Source: Spongiivirga sp046524175
GTDB lineage: Bacteria > Bacteroidota > Bacteroidia > Flavobacteriales > Flavobacteriaceae
DNA length: 64,000 nucleotides
Reading direction: 5' to 3'
Assembly: GCF_046524175.1 (NCBI RefSeq)
Contig: NZ_JBEFZF010000009.1
Coordinates: 77,179-141,178 of the forward strand
Under the pieces are notes generated by a model that was not told the origin of the DNA, did no database searches, and saw nothing but the letters and a program-made list of their open reading frames with translations. Below, one piece after another: positions 61,442 to 64,000 of this stretch. Positions within the stretch are counted from its first letter, which is position 1; each line of letters starts with the position of its first letter. A program made the translations under genes and the position numbers.

Positions 61442-62518
61442 TTATTTAATTTCCCTAGTTGGTGTATTAAACATGGTGGCCAATGGCGGAATCATTTCAT
61501 TGATCACCTTGGTCATATGAGGGATATCCATTTGCGCTACCTCGTCGTCTACATGATGGTAATAATCGAAGTTGGTAAAATCGAATGTACAAACCGTATG
61601 CGATGGCACATTGAATTCATTGTAAAATGGATAATTATCTGATCGTTGAAACAACCCATATGTGGATGCAGTTGGCAAGAATCCGATCACTTTTTTGCCG
61701 GCATAGCTATTAATGGCATCAGCCATATTACTTTTTTTGTATCCCGTGATATACGCCAGATAATCCTTTCCTTTCATCGGGACGCCAATCATTTCAAAAT
61801 TGACCATCGTATACAGATTCAAGTTTTGTTCTTTTAGCTTTTTGGCCAGATGTTTTGAACCTAACAATCCTTTTTCTTCCGCTGAAAACAACGCAAAAAT
61901 AACACTGCGTTTATTGGATTTTGTTTTACTAAAATAACGAGCAAGTTCCATCACCGCTACGGTTCCAGCAGCATTGTCATTGGCCCCATTGGCGATAGCA
62001 TCGCCATTTACTATTTTCCCTTTACCAATGTGATCGTAATGGGCTCCTATTATAATGTATTCATTCTTTAATGTGGCATCAGTACCGGGCAATAATCCAA
62101 CAACATTAAACGAATTTTTAAAATTAGAAAGATCATCGCGATAGGAGGAGAAATAAGGAACTATACCATTAGACTTAAATGAAGCCTCGATATATTGGGC
62201 CGCTTTTTCAATACCCGAAGATCCAGCCTCTCGACCTCCCAATTCATCAGATGCCAAATAGGTAATAGTCTTCTTCACATCTCCCTCTTTCGCATAGTAC
62301 CCAGGAATTGTTTTTTCAGCTGTATTCGTCAACGTTGCGTTTTCTGAACTGTCAGCTGTGGTATTTTGATTCGATCTATCGATATCGACTACGGTAACCG
62401 TTGGTTCTTGTTGCGAAGCCTTTTTAGCCGCTTCGGCATCAGTGCTTACTACTTGGGTTGATCCGCAAGACATCATCAAAGCTGCAAGCGCTAATACTAC
62501 ATAGTTTCTTATTATCAT
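61442..62518 (-). CDS. M28-family zinc aminopeptidase, lipoprotein
   Basis: 358 residues. Lipobox at Cys18 (LMMSC). After a low-complexity linker (20-70) comes the M28 domain with metal ligands His160 (GAHYDH), bridging Asp181 (NGANDNAAG), general base Glu214 with Glu215 (FSAEEKGLLGS), and later NFEMIG and HHVDDEV. All are in place, so it should be an active envelope aminopeptidase or carboxypeptidase. Monocistronic. Confidence 0.94.
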   Translation of the reverse strand: MIIRNYVVLALAALMMSCGSTQVVSTDAEAAKKASQQEPTVTVVDIDRSNQNTTADSSENATLTNTAEKTIPGYYAKEGDVKKTITYLASDELGGREAGSSGIEKAAQYIEASFKSNGIVPYFSSYRDDLSNFKNSFNVVGLLPGTDATLKNEYIIIGAHYDHIGKGKIVNGDAIANGANDNAAGTVAVMELARYFSKTKSNKRSVIFALFSAEEKGLLGSKHLAKKLKEQNLNLYTMVNFEMIGVPMKGKDYLAYITGYKKSNMADAINSYAGKKVIGFLPTASTYGLFQRSDNYPFYNEFNVPSHTVCTFDFTNFDYYHHVDDEVAQMDIPHMTKVINEMIPPLATMFNTPTREIK

Positions 62519-62624
62519 GATCTTAAATTAGTTGAATATTTGCACTTTGATTTAGTATCAAAGAAAACACTAAGGTAAAAAAAGGAAGTATAATTGTTAC
62601 TCCATTCGTGGATGGAATAAAAAA

Positions 62625-62657
62625 AACCGGCACCCTATCGATGATAGCGTTCCGGTT
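62625..62657 (-). terminator. Terminator hairpin on the minus strand
   Basis: AACCGG / CCGGTT outer stem with CTATC-GAT-GATAG inside. On the minus strand it runs into a T tract. It ends the transcript of the 41-residue ORF at 62703. Confidence 0.75.
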
Positions 62658-62702
62658 GTTTGTAATTGCTGTTGAGAAAGCTTGCTAACCTTTGATATGG
62701 TG

Positions 62703-62828
62703 TTAGGAAATAAAAAGTACTAGTACTTTGTACATTAATACTCCCACCCCTATCAAACTCGCCAACATAAATAATACTCGCACAAATTCTTGTGCCGAAT
62801 AGTGGTCTTTATTAGCTACATTTTTCAT
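62703..62828 (-). CDS. Small membrane protein, 41 residues
   Basis: ATG at 62828 to TAA at 62703-62705. A polar start MKNVANKDHYSAQEFVR is followed by one strong hydrophobic helix (VLFMLASLIGVGVLMYKVLV) to the C terminus. A good terminator follows 45 bases later. It is too short for standard ORF listing. No family recognised. The gap between the M28 gene and the PorP gene is 805 bases and holds this ORF, a second 41-residue ORF, a terminator and a small gene fragment. Confidence 0.6.
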   Translation of the reverse strand: MKNVANKDHYSAQEFVRVLFMLASLIGVGVLMYKVLVLFIS

Positions 62829-62973
62829 ATTTAATATTTAGCCCGTTTATATATAGTATCGTCCTCAAGTGTAAAAAAGTATCTCTTTAACACTGAATTA
62901 GTACTGTTTTAACTTTTTAGAAAATAGATACTAATATGATTAAATAGTTGCTTTAGGATGTGTTAAATAACAA

Positions 62974-63003
62974 AAAGCAGCATATAAACCAATATGCTGC
63001 TTT
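62974..63003 (-). terminator. Strong terminator hairpin
   Basis: Perfect 12-bp stem AAAGCAGCATAT / ATATGCTGCTTT with a 6-base loop; on the minus strand a TTTTTG run follows. It terminates transcripts coming from the right, presumably the PorP gene and the small ORF. Confidence 0.85.
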
Positions 63004-63034
63004 CATCTACTAATCTAAAAACTCAATTAATCAA

Positions 63035-63091
63035 TCAAAATTTGACACTGAATCCTAGCTCCGCAAGAATGTTATGGTGTATGTAAGTATC
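63035..63091 (-). pseudogene. Possible C-terminal fragment of an outer-membrane barrel gene
   Basis: After an in-frame TAG the minus strand reads DTYIHHNILAELGFSVKF and TGA. A terminal strand ending in phenylalanine is typical of outer-membrane barrels, and a strong terminator follows as if ending a gene. Only 18 codons remain, so the call is tentative. It overlaps the end of the small ORF at 63072. Confidence 0.35.
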
Positions 63092-63197
63092 CTAATACAC
63101 CAGTTTCTATTAACACCACCAATATCCCTATACATATCAAACAGATCAGCAAGAATACTAATGGGGCTTTGTAATTGTTGTCATTAGAAAATCGCAT
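63072..63197 (-). CDS. Small membrane protein, 41 residues (second)
   Basis: ATG at 63197 to TAA at 63072-63074, starting MRFSNDNNYKAPLVFLL. One hydrophobic helix (LVFLLICLICIGILVVLIE) and a short tail LGYLHTP. It has the same length as the ORF at 62703 and a similar polar-then-helix plan, though no clear sequence identity. A strong terminator lies 69 bases after its stop. No family recognised. Confidence 0.5.
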   Translation of the reverse strand: MRFSNDNNYKAPLVFLLICLICIGILVVLIETGVLGYLHTP

Positions 63198-63230
63198 TGC
63201 AGAATATATAAAGGATATAAACGAACCAAA

Positions 63231-63246
63231 TCAATAACGTTATTGA
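63231..63246. promoter_or_regulatory. 16-bp perfect palindrome TCAATAACGTTATTGA
   Basis: Lies between the PorP gene and the small ORF, 34 bases upstream of the latter on the minus strand. It could be an operator. No other copy was noticed. Confidence 0.3.
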
Positions 63247-63323
63247 TGCCATTAGTAGCAATAGCGGTATCGTCTTCTCCAATAGTGTATTGCTGTATGC
63301 TATTCTCATATCCTAGATATCTA

Positions 63324-64000
63324 TTATAAATTAAACCGTAGAAGTACCTCATGTGATCCTCTGCTGTAGTCTCCGATGTTGGTGGTTGATCGGTCATACG
63401 CATACCCAAAAGCCATCCAATCTGCCATCTTCACAAAGGCCAGTCCACTCACTGATTCATTCAGCCGGTAGTTCAGTCCTAACTCCACACGCTTGTAGAT
63501 ATCAAAGGTCCCCGTCAGATCGATCGTCGTCGGACTCCCCGATACCAGTCGCACCATCGTCGAGGGAGTGAACTGTAGGTTCTCGTTGATTTGTAGATGA
63601 TAGCCACCCCCTGCAAAGAAGTGCAGCTCATCAGTGGCCTCTGTAGCAATACCCGCCTGTTTCTCAAAGCGATCACTCTTGAGTAGTTGTGGAGCCGATA
63701 GGGTCAGGTAGTAACTGCTGCCTCTCAGTAGTGCCCCCACCCCGATGTTCGGATTAAAGCTGCTCACATTCTCTGTAAACAGCGGATCGTTCGTAATCTG
63801 TAGCGAGTTTAAATCAATATCTACAAAAGACCCTCCTGCCTTTAGCCCTAGGTAGAGTTTTGTGTTATCTGTTAATTGCAGCTTATACGAGAAGTCGATG
63901 TAGGCATCCGTCTCATTCAGGACAAACACCTGATCATTCACCACCGAGGCCCCGATACCTATCTGATCATTGATCGGAATACCCAATGACAGACTCTGGG
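63324..64000 (-). CDS. PorP/SprF-family type IX secretion membrane protein, partial (5' end outside the window)
   Basis: At least 225 residues; the frame stays open to the window edge, where codons for QSLSLGIPINDQ precede the nominal first residue, so the N terminus is missing. Strand patterns and phrases such as GIGASVVNDQVF, KLYLGLKAGGSFVDIDL, FNPNIGVGALLRG, YYLTLSAPQLL and the closing SHEVLLRFNL match PorP/SprF barrels, which anchor or assist surface proteins exported by the type IX system. G+C is clearly higher than in the rest of the window (63 of 120 bases in 63421-63540). Confidence 0.92.
   Translation of the reverse strand, partial: QSLSLGIPINDQIGIGASVVNDQVFVLNETDAYIDFSYKLQLTDNTKLYLGLKAGGSFVDIDLNSLQITNDPLFTENVSSFNPNIGVGALLRGSSYYLTLSAPQLLKSDRFEKQAGIATEATDELHFFAGGGYHLQINENLQFTPSTMVRLVSGSPTTIDLTGTFDIYKRVELGLNYRLNESVSGLAFVKMADWMAFGYAYDRSTTNIGDYSRGSHEVLLRFNL

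Noticed and set aside
63158..63409. 83-residue minus-strand frame overlapping the PorP gene end
   Set aside because: Its first half is the PorP coding region read in another frame. The second half has coding-like codons but also contains the better-supported 41-residue ORF region in a different frame, and has no start of its own.
1..64000. CRISPR arrays, tRNA or rRNA genes, insertion sequences
   Set aside because: No regularly spaced repeats, no tRNA cloverleaf or rRNA sequence and no transposase or integrase reading frame were seen.

Overview
The window looks like chromosomal DNA of a marine-type member of the Flavobacteriaceae (Bacteroidota). The evidence is: A+T-rich sequence; promoter boxes of the TAnnTTTG class; a Gram-negative envelope gene (lpxK); many secreted proteins and lipoproteins typical of the group (DUF2911, PafA-type phosphatase, DUF6090, membrane-bound AraC regulators); a PorP/SprF-family type IX secretion gene running off the right edge; and a small GH16/GH3 beta-glucan locus. 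No rRNA, tRNA, CRISPR array, transposase or integrase gene was seen.

Layout. 0-11 kb is mostly housekeeping on the plus strand: an ECF sigma/anti-sigma pair, a second sigma factor overlapping an Nramp-like transporter, lipA, gap, a TPR hybrid histidine kinase, lpxK, a Nif3-family protein and a coiled-coil protein. 11-22 kb holds regulators and secreted proteins: AraC, pirin, an ArsR/AHSA1 pair with a visible double operator, a membrane AraC/DUF2911 operon, an M23 peptidase, and a carboxymuconolactone decarboxylase/cupredoxin locus with a shared upstream element and a small ORF. 22-36 kb contains a redox-flavoured two-component system (cNMP-binding kinase plus REC/glutaredoxin-like/TrxR-like protein), pafA, mlaE-mlaF, DUF389, manC and assorted small genes. 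36-41 kb is a beta-glucan locus (GH3, NUDIX-type repressor, GH16) with paired operators between the divergent GH3 and repressor genes.

From 41 kb to the right end almost everything is on the minus strand and the region is accessory in character. It has stress-type enzymes, AraC regulators, a NUDIX-like lipoprotein, an RloC/PrrC-type AAA ATPase with a candidate HEPN nuclease triad, and a very A+T-rich Sll1717-type P-loop ATPase flanked by inverted 9-mers and a long structured repeat. It also has dispersed CCCGATAGCTATCGGG palindromes, and a duplicated 3' end of a short-chain dehydrogenase gene that brackets a membrane-protein gene. The extreme right carries two unlisted 41-residue membrane ORFs and the higher-G+C PorP/SprF gene.

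The strongest candidates for new biology are: the putative anticodon-nuclease/ATPase cassette (50.2-54.2 kb), the cysteine-less REC-Grx-TrxR response regulator with its kinase (22.7-25.7 kb), the repeated element controlling the 52-aa ORF and the decarboxylase gene (17.6-18.0 kb), and the SDR 3'-end duplication (59.8-60.7 kb). Several computed reading frames start at non-ATG codons upstream of better starts. I have moved the starts of the clpP, pafA, alpha/beta-hydrolase, DUF4424-like, AraC (48.5 kb) and SDR genes accordingly.
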